Shown here piece after piece: positions 1 through 7,726 of a DNA stretch of 64,000 bases. The translations under genes and the position numbers were made by a program. Source of the DNA: Paracoccaceae bacterium (GTDB lineage Bacteria; Pseudomonadota; Alphaproteobacteria; Rhodobacterales; Rhodobacteraceae); assembly GCA_021648025.1 (NCBI GenBank), contig JAKITO010000006.1:1-64000 (forward strand), given 5' to 3'. The notes beneath the pieces are model-generated. The model had not been told where the DNA came from. It worked only from the letters and a program-made list of their open reading frames with translations, and did no database searches. Every line of letters starts with the position of its first letter. Position 1 is the stretch's first letter.

Positions 1-300
1 GATATCGATCTTCAGGCGTTTCATCTGCCGGGCGAAGCCGGTCAGCGCGGCGTCTGCTGTGCAGCCGTCCATTTTGCAAAGAATGACAAAGCGGGTTTTG
101 CCCTCGACCACCGTGCCAACCTCTCGGTGATTGCTTTGGCAATCACCTGTCGGCAGTGCATCGCAAGGCAATGCACGAGAGACGGAGCGGTTAAAGGCCC
201 CCTTAATCAGGTCGCCCTCCCAATGCCCTGGCACCAGGCGACCCTCGATCTCCTCGGGGCGGTGAATAATCCGTAATGATTCCGGTGCGATGGAACCACC
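1..300 (-). pseudogene. IS30-family transposase remnant
   Basis: Reading the minus strand from about 300 to 1 gives the IS30 catalytic-core region: RIIHRPEEIEGRLVPGHWEGDLI, then K-G-A-F-N-R-S, then VGTVVEGKTRFVILCKMDG. The GHWEGDLI segment carries the first acidic residue of the DDE transposase core. The N-terminal DNA-binding part is absent towards gap, and the C-terminal part would lie left of the window. The frame is interrupted, without being broken, by 21 extra codons after the N-R-S residues, caused by a palindromic insertion (listed separately). I infer a dead remnant next to the gap promoter; whether the left part is intact cannot be seen. Confidence 0.75.
121..181. repeat. 61-bp double-hairpin palindromic insertion element
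   Basis: The element has terminal CTCTC/GAGAG and two internal hairpins: GGTGATTGC/GCAATCACC (126-134 with 139-147) and GTGCATCGC/GCAATGCAC (156-164 with 168-176, one G-T pair). It is bordered on both sides by the dinucleotide AC (119-120 and 182-183). Removing the element plus one AC (63 bp) restores a normal uninterrupted IS30 transposase reading (N-R-S-V-G-T). It therefore looks like a small mobile palindromic repeat with a 2-bp target duplication. No second copy was noticed in this window. Confidence 0.6.
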
Positions 301-324
301 CGACGCAGTGGTGCGCCGTAACCC

Positions 325-367
325 CCGGCGCGGTTTCTGCTGCACAGTCAGGACCAGAAACCGCCGG
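325..367. repeat. Inverted repeat between the IS remnant and gap
   Basis: CCGGCG-c-GGTTTCTG (325-339) pairs with CAGAAACCGCCGG (355-367): a 13-14 bp stem with a one-base bulge and a 15-nt loop. There is no T-run, so it is probably not a Rho-independent terminator. It may be debris of the transposon arm or a processed RNA structure. The rest of 368-502 shows no convincing gene. Confidence 0.4.
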
Positions 368-502
368 GCGCTACCGAACGGGTGTTGGAATTTATTCGCG
401 CACAGAAAGACGGATTTCTGCCCAGATTGTAAGACTTTGCAACGAAACACAGGCCAATGGTCCCAAACCCACCAGAATCGAAAACGTGTGGCCCAGGGGT
501 CT

Positions 503-531
503 TTGAAAAGCCTTGCCCTCAGGAGTATGAT
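503..531 (+). promoter_or_regulatory. Sigma70-type promoter of gap
   Basis: TTGAAA at 503-508 and TATGAT at 526-531 are separated by exactly 17 nt. The predicted start near 538 gives a leader of about 50 nt before the gap ATG. An AGGA ribosome-binding site lies at 574-577. Confidence 0.6.
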
Positions 532-587
532 TTGATAGCGCTAACACAGCAAGCCGTACATGTATTCCAGCAAAGGAAACCATCAAA

Positions 588-1586
588 ATGCCGCATAAAA
601 TCGCTATCAACGGGTTTGGTCGCATCGGCCGCGGGATTCTACGCGCTTTGATCGAAAGCGGTAACCGCGATCTGGATGTGGTCGCGATCAACGATCTGGG
701 CACGCCCGAACAGCTGGCGCATATGTTGCAATATGACAGTGTGCACGGCGTGTTCAAAGCCGATATCAGCGCCACGGATGATGCGATTGTGGTAAACGGG
801 CAGACCATCAAGGTGTCAGCGGTTCGCGACCCTGACGCACTTGACTGGCAAGGCGTGGATGTGGCGTTTGAATGTACGGGGCGGTTCAACACCCAAGATC
901 AAGCCGCGCGTCACCTTAAGAACGGATCACGCAAGGTGCTGGTGTCCGCCCCGACCAAAGGGGTAAAGCACACGGTGGTTTACGGCGTCAATCATACCGA
1001 CCTGACACCCGGCGACGTGGTCGTTTCAAACGCATCCTGCACCACAAATTGTCTGGCTCCGGTGGCGATGGTGCTGGACCGCGAATTTGGCATCAAGACC
1101 GGTTATATGACCACCGTTCACGCCTATACCGGCAGTCAGCCGACGTTGGATTCCCAGAACAAAGATCCCTACCGGGGCCGTGCTGCGGCCCTGTCGATGA
1201 TCCCGACCACCACCGGTGCGACCCGCGCCTTGTCGCTGGTACTGCCGCAACTTGAGGGCAAAATTGAAGGGTCGGCCATCAGGGTGCCGACGCCCAATGT
1301 CTCGGTTATCGACCTTAGTTTTATGCCGGATCGCCCTGCCACAGTCGAGGCCGTCAACGCCGCAATGCAGGCGGCATCAAAGGGGCCGTTGAAGGGTGTT
1401 CTGTCGTATAGTGAGCGGCCTTTGGTGTCGATTGATTTCAATCATGACCCGCATTCGTCCTGTTTTGCCCCGGCCCAGACGGCGGTGACAAATCAGGGTA
1501 TGGTTCGGGTGCTTAGCTGGTATGACAATGAATGGGGTTTTGCCAACAGAATGATAGACACCGGGACATATTTGGCCAATCTGTAA
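588..1586 (+). CDS. gap: Glyceraldehyde-3-phosphate dehydrogenase, type I
   Basis: Cytoplasmic NAD(P)-dependent oxidation of glyceraldehyde 3-phosphate to 1,3-bisphosphoglycerate, used in glycolysis, the lower Entner-Doudoroff pathway and gluconeogenesis. At 332 residues it has full family length. The N-terminal nucleotide-binding motif is GFGRIGR (9-15), and the catalytic SNASCTTNCLAP motif puts the nucleophile at Cys151. The C-terminal half ends in the usual WYDNEWGFANRM helix region. The ATG follows AAAGGAAAC. A fructokinase gene follows 67 bp later, so the two may be co-expressed for sugar use. Cofactor preference cannot be decided from sequence alone; the residue after the second beta strand region is Asp36 (AINDL), common in NAD-preferring enzymes. 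Confidence 0.95.
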   Translation: MPHKIAINGFGRIGRGILRALIESGNRDLDVVAINDLGTPEQLAHMLQYDSVHGVFKADISATDDAIVVNGQTIKVSAVRDPDALDWQGVDVAFECTGRFNTQDQAARHLKNGSRKVLVSAPTKGVKHTVVYGVNHTDLTPGDVVVSNASCTTNCLAPVAMVLDREFGIKTGYMTTVHAYTGSQPTLDSQNKDPYRGRAAALSMIPTTTGATRALSLVLPQLEGKIEGSAIRVPTPNVSVIDLSFMPDRPATVEAVNAAMQAASKGPLKGVLSYSERPLVSIDFNHDPHSSCFAPAQTAVTNQGMVRVLSWYDNEWGFANRMIDTGTYLANL

Positions 1587-1653
1587 CCCAGGGCCATCCT
1601 GGTGCCCGGTCGTCTGGAGTTTCAAATCAGACACTGACAAGGGGCACATAAAT

Positions 1654-2592
1654 ATGATCCTGTGTTGCGGTGAAGCATTGATCGACATGATCCCGGTGCG
1701 GACCACCGGCGGGTCGCCGGGATTTGTGCCTTGCAATGGCGGGGCAGCATTGAACACCGCCATTTCCCTTGCCCGGATGGGTGCATCTTCGGGCCTGTTG
1801 ACGGGTCTTTCACACGATCCGTTTGGCCGCCAGATTGTTGCAGCACTGGACGCGGCCGGGGTCGACCGTTCACTGAGCGTGACAACGGGCCGCCCGACAA
1901 CCTTGGCGTTTGTGCATCTGGAGGCGGGCGAAGCCAGCTATACGTTTTACGATGAAAACTCGGCCATGCGGATGATGACGCCGGATGATCTGCCACCGCT
2001 TCCTGATCACGTCAGATGCCTGTTGCTGGGCGGTATCAGCCTGTGCCACACGCCCGGCGCGGATATGTTTGAGGCGCTGAGCAAACGCGGTGGGGGGCGT
2101 TTGATCATGTTTGACCCCAATGTACGGTCCAGCTTTATCGGCGATGAACCGGCTTACCGCGCCCGCTTGGGCCGGCTGATGGCACGCGCTGATATCGTCA
2201 AGCTCTCAGGGCCTGATCTGGATTGGATCGACGCGGGTGACGTCCCTTGGCAGGACAGGCTGGACAAGGTTCTGCATTCCGGCCCCTCATTGATCCTGTT
2301 CACCCGCGGCGCCAAAGGCGCGATTGCCTGCCACCGCGATGGCCGCCGCATCAAAGTTGCGGCGCCAAAGGTCGAGGTTCTTGATACGGTTGGTGCGGGG
2401 GATGCCTTTAATGCCGGATTTCTGGCGCGTTTGCAGGCGTTGGACCTGCTGAATCCAAAGAAGATCGAGACCATGAAAACAGACGTCCTGCGCGATTGCC
2501 TGACAGGCGCGAACAACGCCGCGGCCGCATCGCTTTCACGTTCCGGCGGGGCCTGGGGCAGTCCCATTGAGGGCATTTCGCCCTTGTCTTAA
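1654..2592 (+). CDS. PfkB-family sugar kinase, probable fructokinase
   Basis: Ribokinase/PfkB-fold kinase of 312 residues. The N-terminal segment CGEALIDMIP and the glycine pair in NGGAALNTA form the substrate side. The C-terminal signature DTVGAGDAFNAGF (244-256) contains the catalytic base Asp250 and the anion hole. The overall pattern matches fructokinases (EC 2.7.1.4). 2-keto-3-deoxygluconate kinase is an alternative that sequence alone cannot exclude. It sits directly behind gap and 48 bp ahead of the amidohydrolase operon. A purine-rich aagggg about 12 nt upstream of the ATG serves as RBS. Confidence 0.8.
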   Translation: MILCCGEALIDMIPVRTTGGSPGFVPCNGGAALNTAISLARMGASSGLLTGLSHDPFGRQIVAALDAAGVDRSLSVTTGRPTTLAFVHLEAGEASYTFYDENSAMRMMTPDDLPPLPDHVRCLLLGGISLCHTPGADMFEALSKRGGGRLIMFDPNVRSSFIGDEPAYRARLGRLMARADIVKLSGPDLDWIDAGDVPWQDRLDKVLHSGPSLILFTRGAKGAIACHRDGRRIKVAAPKVEVLDTVGAGDAFNAGFLARLQALDLLNPKKIETMKTDVLRDCLTGANNAAAASLSRSGGAWGSPIEGISPLS

Positions 2593-2640
2593 GGATACGC
2601 ATCTGTATCGCTTACCTGGACAGATAATTCTGGGGGCGGC

Positions 2641-4269
2641 ATGTCGGATACCACCATATTCAGCGCAAAAAAGATCATTACAATGGATCCGAATTTGCCA
2701 GAGGCAACCCATGTGGCCGTGCGGGATGGCAAGATTCTTGCCGTTGGTGGTGCGGATTGCGCGGATCAGTGGGGCGGAGGTGTTTTGGATAAATCCATGG
2801 AGGGCATGTTCCTTAGCCCCGGGTTTGTCGAAGGGCATGCGCATATGATGGCCGGGGCGATGTGGAATTACGCCTATGCCGGGTATCATGACCGGATTGA
2901 CCCCAAAGGTAAGCTGTGGCGTGGGATGACCACCATTGACGAGGTGATCGCCGGGCTGAAAGAATTTTGCGATACCCTGCCGGATGGCGCGCCATTGATT
3001 GGCTGGGGTTTTGATCCGATTTTCCTGACCACGCAGCGACTTAGCCGCGCCCATCTGGACCAGGTCAGCGCCGACCGCCCGATTGCCATCGTGTTTTCCA
3101 ATTTCCACCTGCTGTGCGTCAATTCCAAAGCGTTGGAGATGGCCGAATATTCCAGCGCCACCAATGTCGAAGGGGTGGTCAAGGGCGCGGATGGAAACCC
3201 CACCGGAGAGTTGCAGGAAATGGCCGCGATGTTCCCGGTGATGCGCCGCCTTGGCATCGAATTCGGGGCATTGTCCCAGACCGAGGACGCCATTCGCACC
3301 TATGGAGAGGTTGCCTGCCGGGCTGGCGTTACTACGGTGACGGACCTGTTTTCGATGATGCAGGACAGTGATCTGGACCTGATGTTGAAAGTGACCGGTG
3401 GCGCGGATTATCCGGTGCGCATTGTTTCGGTTCAGGGGGCGATGGGCACCAGTCCCGAAGACCTTGCCAAACGGGCGCTGGAGTTGCGTGGGAAATCAAC
3501 TGACAAGCTGCGGCTGGGTGCGGTCAAGCTGATGACTGACGGGTCCATTCAGGGCTGGACGGCGCGGGTCAAATGGCCCGGCTATATCGACGGTCAGCCC
3601 AATGGCATCTGGAATACCCCGCCCGAGTTGATCCGGGAACTTTGCCAGGTGATGCAGGCAAATGGCGTCCAGATGCATATCCATGTCAACGGTGATGAGG
3701 CGGCCGAGGTTTCCATTGATGCCATTGAAAAAGCAATCCAAAAGGCCCCCTGGGACGGCCACCGCCATGTGCTGCAACATTGCCAGATGATGAGTGCCGA
3801 TCAATATCGCCGCTGCGCCGAGATGGGTATTTGCACCAACATATTTTCGAACCACATCTGGTATTTTGGTGACCAGCACAGCGCCCGGACCCTGGGCCAC
3901 GAGCGCGCGCGCCGGATGAACGCCGCGCGCACCGCTTTGGATGCAGGCGTGCATATCGCCTTGCATTCGGACGCGCCTGTCACGCCAATGGGGCCGCTGT
4001 TCACCGCCTGGTGCGCCGTTAACCGCCGGACCATGACCGGCAAGACCCTTGGTGCCAATCAGCGCATTACCGTGCTTGAAGCGCTTTATGCGATCACTTT
4101 GGGCGCGGCCTTTACTCTGCGGATGGACGGCGAAATTGGCAGCATCGAACCCGGCAAAAAGGCTGATTTTGCCATTCTGGGTGATGACCCGACGGCGGTG
4201 GATCCAATGGCGCTCAAGGACGTGCCGGTGCTGGGCACGGTATCTGGCGGGATGGTGCATCTGCTATGA
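2641..4269 (+). CDS. YtcJ-type metal-dependent amidohydrolase
   Basis: Amidohydrolase-superfamily (YtcJ/exoenzyme-regulatory AepA-like) protein of 542 residues, the usual size. Metal-ligand motif GHAH has His66 and His68. Further probable ligands lie in MHIHVNGD (His346, His348), HVLQHC, and HSDAP (Asp444). These TIM-barrel enzymes hydrolyse C-N bonds of small amides or cyclic amides; the substrate is unknown here. It is the first gene of a chain in which each following gene overlaps its predecessor: G3E GTPase, pxpB, pxpC, pxpA, CoA transferase. A role in opening a cyclic amide or lactam related to 5-oxoproline is inferred only from that context. No signal peptide, so cytoplasmic. Confidence 0.85.
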   Translation: MSDTTIFSAKKIITMDPNLPEATHVAVRDGKILAVGGADCADQWGGGVLDKSMEGMFLSPGFVEGHAHMMAGAMWNYAYAGYHDRIDPKGKLWRGMTTIDEVIAGLKEFCDTLPDGAPLIGWGFDPIFLTTQRLSRAHLDQVSADRPIAIVFSNFHLLCVNSKALEMAEYSSATNVEGVVKGADGNPTGELQEMAAMFPVMRRLGIEFGALSQTEDAIRTYGEVACRAGVTTVTDLFSMMQDSDLDLMLKVTGGADYPVRIVSVQGAMGTSPEDLAKRALELRGKSTDKLRLGAVKLMTDGSIQGWTARVKWPGYIDGQPNGIWNTPPELIRELCQVMQANGVQMHIHVNGDEAAEVSIDAIEKAIQKAPWDGHRHVLQHCQMMSADQYRRCAEMGICTNIFSNHIWYFGDQHSARTLGHERARRMNAARTALDAGVHIALHSDAPVTPMGPLFTAWCAVNRRTMTGKTLGANQRITVLEALYAITLGAAFTLRMDGEIGSIEPGKKADFAILGDDPTAVDPMALKDVPVLGTVSGGMVHLL

Positions 4270-5156
4270 GGGACGACCGCCTGCCCATGACGGTGATCAG
4301 CGGCTATCTGGGCGCTGGTAAAACCACGCTGATCAACCGGATATTGTCCGAGGATCACGGGCTGCGCCTATTGGTGATGGTCAATGATTTTGGGGCGGTG
4401 AATATCGACGCCGCCCTGCTGGTGTCCGCCGAAGAAGACACGTTGACCCTGACCAATGGCTGTGTCTGCTGCACCATGGGCGCCGACCTTTTCATGGCGA
4501 TGGGCCGCGCATTGGACCGCACCCCGCGCCCCGACCACCTGATCGTCGAAGCCAGCGGGATCGCGGACCCGGTGCGCATTGCCAATGCCGCGATTGCCGA
4601 ACCGGACATGCGCTATGGCGGCATTGTCACGCTGGTTGACGCAGGCAATTTCGACGGGTTGATCAATGACCCCCAGATTGGCCCGCAGATCGTCGGGCAG
4701 GTGCAGCCGGCCGATACGGTTGTGGTCACCAAAACCGGCGAAATTCCCGGCCCCTTGCGCCAGCAACTGACCAAAATGGGCGTGCCGGTGGTGATCTGTG
4801 CCAATGATGACACCCCCATCACCGACCTGATCCTGTCGGGTGCCACCGAGCCGTTGATGGCCAAAACCCCTGGTAAGGCCCACGCGGCTTATGTCTCATG
4901 GTCCTATCAAGGTGACGCAACCCTTACCCGCGCCCAGCTTGATACCGCCCTGCGCCGCCGCCCCGACGCCCTGTTTCGCCTTAAGGGCATGATCGCCACC
5001 AGGGAACGCGGCACCTTGTTGGTGCAGGTGGTCGGGCGTAACGTGGACATGCGCCCAAGCCCCGAAGATGTCCCCACCCAACTTGTCGGCATCGGCCTTG
5101 CTGCGCGCATCACCCGGGCCGAGATTGACGCCTGGTGGCAGGAAAACACAACCTGA
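4266..5156 (+). CDS. G3E-family (CobW/YjiA-like) GTPase metallochaperone
   Basis: 296 residues. P-loop GYLGAGKTT (13-21); the hallmark metal-binding GCVCC motif (65-69); TKTGE in the place of the NKxD guanine-specificity motif, which is unusual; and a short CobW C-terminal domain. G3E proteins insert metal ions (Zn, Co, Ni, Fe) into target proteins with GTP hydrolysis. The start codon overlaps the amidohydrolase stop (ATGA), so the two are probably translationally coupled. The economical reading is a metal-loading factor for that amidohydrolase. It is not evidence for cobalamin synthesis: no cob genes are nearby. Confidence 0.85.
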   Translation: MRDDRLPMTVISGYLGAGKTTLINRILSEDHGLRLLVMVNDFGAVNIDAALLVSAEEDTLTLTNGCVCCTMGADLFMAMGRALDRTPRPDHLIVEASGIADPVRIANAAIAEPDMRYGGIVTLVDAGNFDGLINDPQIGPQIVGQVQPADTVVVTKTGEIPGPLRQQLTKMGVPVVICANDDTPITDLILSGATEPLMAKTPGKAHAAYVSWSYQGDATLTRAQLDTALRRRPDALFRLKGMIATRERGTLLVQVVGRNVDMRPSPEDVPTQLVGIGLAARITRAEIDAWWQENTT

Positions 5157-5941
5157 TGGCTGAACCTGCACCCCACTTTCCAGTCATCCGCAACATTGGT
5201 CTGGACGGCATGCTGGTCACCTTCGCCAGCCATCTAAGCGAGGCTTCGAACCGTGCTGCCCTGGCCTTTCACGCCCAATTGCAGCACCTCTTGCAAGACG
5301 GCATAGCCGAGACATCAACTTCACTGGCCTCAGCCTTTGTGCGCTTTGATCCGCTGTGCCTTAGCCACGCCGCCTTGAATGCCCGGCTTTCCGAGTTACT
5401 GCACTCGCGCGACTGGTTTGAGGCCGAAATGCCTGCCGGGCGCAAGTTCTGGCGCATCCCGTGCCTTTATGGCACCGATCTGGCCCCGCAACTGGCCGAA
5501 GCGGCGGACGCGGCGGGACTAAGTGAAACCCAAGCCATTGAACGGTTGGGTGGCTCAAGGGTGCGGGTTCTTGCAATCGGCTTTGCCCCGGGCCAGCCAT
5601 ACCTCGGGCCTTTGGCCGCCGAATGGAACCTGCCCCGCCTGAAAGCGTTGCAACAAGTCCCCGCAGGGGCGCTGGTTCAGGCAATCAGCCAGTTTGTCCT
5701 GTTCACTGGCCCGGCCCCGACTGGCTGGCGCCACGTCGGCCAAACCGCATTCAGCTGTTTTCGCCAGGGTGGTACACCGCCAATCCCCCTGACGCCGGGT
5801 GATGAAGTGGTTTTCGAACCGGTCTCGCGCGTTGATTTCCTGAAAATCCGCGGGTCGACCACCGATGGCTCCGGAGGAGCCATTGCCACAGAGATAGACA
5901 CAGAGATAGACACAGAGACAGACACAGAGATAATCCCATGA
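5156..5941 (+). CDS. pxpB: 5-oxoprolinase subunit PxpB (carboxyltransferase subdomain 1, KipI-like)
   Basis: Carboxyltransferase domain subdomain A/B protein: GFAPGQPYLG is the family signature, followed by GALVQA-type and GWRHVGQT segments. With PxpA and PxpC it forms the ATP-dependent prokaryotic 5-oxoprolinase, which opens pyroglutamate to glutamate. I start at the ATG at 5156, which overlaps the GTPase stop (TGATG) and follows GGCAGGAAAA; a GTG at 5135 is possible but lacks that RBS spacing. Oddity: the last ~16 residues (D-T-E-I repeats) are encoded by a 12-bp tandem repeat that looks recently added and is not part of the usual family C-terminus. Confidence 0.88.
   Translation: MAEPAPHFPVIRNIGLDGMLVTFASHLSEASNRAALAFHAQLQHLLQDGIAETSTSLASAFVRFDPLCLSHAALNARLSELLHSRDWFEAEMPAGRKFWRIPCLYGTDLAPQLAEAADAAGLSETQAIERLGGSRVRVLAIGFAPGQPYLGPLAAEWNLPRLKALQQVPAGALVQAISQFVLFTGPAPTGWRHVGQTAFSCFRQGGTPPIPLTPGDEVVFEPVSRVDFLKIRGSTTDGSGGAIATEIDTEIDTETDTEIIP
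5887..5932 (+). repeat. 12-bp tandem repeat in the pxpB 3' end
   Basis: CACAGAGATAGA is repeated about 3.8 times (5887-5898, 5899-5910, 5911-5922 with one change, 5923-5932 partial). As 12 is a multiple of three, it adds Asp-Thr-Glu-Ile units to PxpB without disturbing the frame. The pxpC start codon follows six bases later. Confidence 0.9.
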
Positions 5942-6963
5942 GCGGGCTTGTCGTTCATAACATCAGCCCCATCGCCTCACTACAGGACATGGGGCGGGCG
6001 GGCTATTTGAAACAGGGCCTGTCGCGCGGCGGGGCCGCTGACCGTCAGGCATTGGCAGAAGGGGCAGCTTTGCTGGGTCAAAGCCCAGGAATTGCGGCTT
6101 TGGAAATGGCCGGAACCGGCGGTGAATTCGAAGCAACGGGCGACCTGCGCATTGCCCTGACCGGCGCGCCGATGGTGGCAATGCTTGATGGCGTCGTGCT
6201 GGCATGGAATGCCAGTCACGCGCTGGTCAAAGGCCAGCGCTTGATCCTGGGTGCTGCCAAATCAGGCGTCTACGGCTATCTGCACTTTGGGGGTGGTATC
6301 GACGCGCCCGAATTCCTTGGCTCACGCTCGGCGCATCTGTTGGCTGGAATTGGCCGTAGGGTTCAGACAGGGGATCATCTGACATGTGGGCCCGATCAGG
6401 GTGAGGCAACCGGGCTGGGACTGAAGGTCTCGGACCGCTTTCACGGCGGCCCGGTGCGGGTTGTGCCCAGCGTTCAGACCAACCTTTTCGCGCCGGATGT
6501 GCTGGAACGGTTTCAGGTCACAAAATTCACCCGTGGCCCGCGTGCCAACCGGATGGGGGTCGAGATGCTTTCAGGCGGGGGTGGTTTCACTGCTGACGGG
6601 CAGCTCGACATCCTGTCCGAAGTCATTGTTCCCGGCGACATCCAGATGACCGGGGACGGCCTGCCGTTTGTTTTATTGCCCGAATGCCAGACCACAGGCG
6701 GTTATCCCCGCATCGCCACGGTGATCCCCTGCGATTTGGGACTGGTGGCGCAAGCCCCTGCCGGGGCGGCAATCACTTTTGAATTTGTCACGCTTGATCA
6801 GGCGCTTGCGGCGCAAGCGCGGTATGGCGCGACATTGAAAGGGTTGAAAAATGCCTGCCAACCGCTGATCCGCGATGTTGCGAATATGGGCGATCTGTTG
6901 TCCTATCAACTGATCAGCGGGGCCATTTCGGCGCATGACGACAAGGAGGACGGCAATGGCTGA
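5938..6963 (+). CDS. pxpC: 5-oxoprolinase subunit PxpC (carboxyltransferase subdomain 2, KipA-like)
   Basis: 341-residue biotin-dependent-carboxyltransferase-like protein. The N-terminal ...SLQDMGRAGYLKQGLSRGGAAD motif is the signature of the family, with ALEMAGTGG and the C-terminal PECQTTGGYPRIATVI. It is the partner of PxpB in 5-oxoprolinase. It overlaps pxpB by ATGA (5938-5941) and runs 8 bases into pxpA. Homologues include urea-amidolyase carboxyltransferase halves, but the neighbouring pxpA supports the oxoprolinase assignment. Confidence 0.9.
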   Translation: MSGLVVHNISPIASLQDMGRAGYLKQGLSRGGAADRQALAEGAALLGQSPGIAALEMAGTGGEFEATGDLRIALTGAPMVAMLDGVVLAWNASHALVKGQRLILGAAKSGVYGYLHFGGGIDAPEFLGSRSAHLLAGIGRRVQTGDHLTCGPDQGEATGLGLKVSDRFHGGPVRVVPSVQTNLFAPDVLERFQVTKFTRGPRANRMGVEMLSGGGGFTADGQLDILSEVIVPGDIQMTGDGLPFVLLPECQTTGGYPRIATVIPCDLGLVAQAPAGAAITFEFVTLDQALAAQARYGATLKGLKNACQPLIRDVANMGDLLSYQLISGAISAHDDKEDGNG

Positions 6964-7726
6964 CACAGTCGATTTCAACTCGGACATGGGCGAAAGCTTT
7001 GGCCCCTGGAAAATGGGCGATGACGCTGCCCTTCTAGAGATTGTTACCTCTGCCAATATCGCTTGTGGTTTTCACGCCGGTGACCCGGACGTGATGGCCA
7101 CAACCATGCGCAATGCCATGGCCAACAACGTCGGCATCGGCGCGCACCCCGGCTTTGCCGACTTGCAGGACTTTGGGCGTCGGCGAATGACCTTGCCCAA
7201 AGAGCGGCTGGAAAATCTGGTCCGCTATCAGTTGGGCGCGGCGATTGGCATGGCCAAAGGTTTGGGCTGCAAGATACGTCATTTCAAGTTGCACGGGGCA
7301 ATGTCAAACATGTCAGCCGAAGACGGCGACATGGCGCGAACCTTGTATGAGGCCGCCCTGTCGGTGGATCCGGATATCATCATCATGGTACAGGCAACCA
7401 CGGCGCAGCAACAGGTGGTTATTGATCTTGGTTGCGCCTGGGCGGGTGAGATATTTGCAGATCGCGCTTACAATGATAACGGAACACTGGTGGATCGCAG
7501 CCAACCGGGTGCTGTCATCCATGACGCCGAACTGGCCGGACAGCGCATCCTTGAAATGGTACAGGAAAGCGCGATCATCACGGTGTCCGGCAAACGCATA
7601 CCTGCGCCCATCGACACAATCTGCCTGCACGGAGACACGGCCGAAGCCGTCGCCATTGCCGCGTCTGTCAAACAAACCCTACTGTCAGGCGGTGTTGAAC
7701 TGGCGCAGTTTCAGGGCCGCAGATAA
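6956..7726 (+). CDS. pxpA: 5-oxoprolinase subunit PxpA (LamB/YcsF family)
   Basis: 256 residues starting at the ATG at 6956, chosen because a strong AAGGAGGA lies at 6943-6950; an upstream ATG at 6935 has no such site. The N-terminal DFNSDMGESFG (6-16) and the following SANIACGFHAGDP are diagnostic of the LamB/YcsF family. Its catalytic subunit role in ATP-dependent 5-oxoproline hydrolysis is known from the E. coli and Bacillus families. Its stop codon shares a base with the next start (TAATG). Confidence 0.92.
   Translation: MADTVDFNSDMGESFGPWKMGDDAALLEIVTSANIACGFHAGDPDVMATTMRNAMANNVGIGAHPGFADLQDFGRRRMTLPKERLENLVRYQLGAAIGMAKGLGCKIRHFKLHGAMSNMSAEDGDMARTLYEAALSVDPDIIIMVQATTAQQQVVIDLGCAWAGEIFADRAYNDNGTLVDRSQPGAVIHDAELAGQRILEMVQESAIITVSGKRIPAPIDTICLHGDTAEAVAIAASVKQTLLSGGVELAQFQGRR

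Noticed and set aside
4266-5156. Assignment of the G3E GTPase as CobW of cobalamin synthesis
   Set aside because: No other cobalamin genes are adjacent; the operon context favours a metallochaperone for the amidohydrolase.
5677-5958. Minus-strand ORF with an N-terminal Ser-Val/Ile repeat
   Set aside because: It is the reverse reading of the 12-bp repeat at the end of pxpB.
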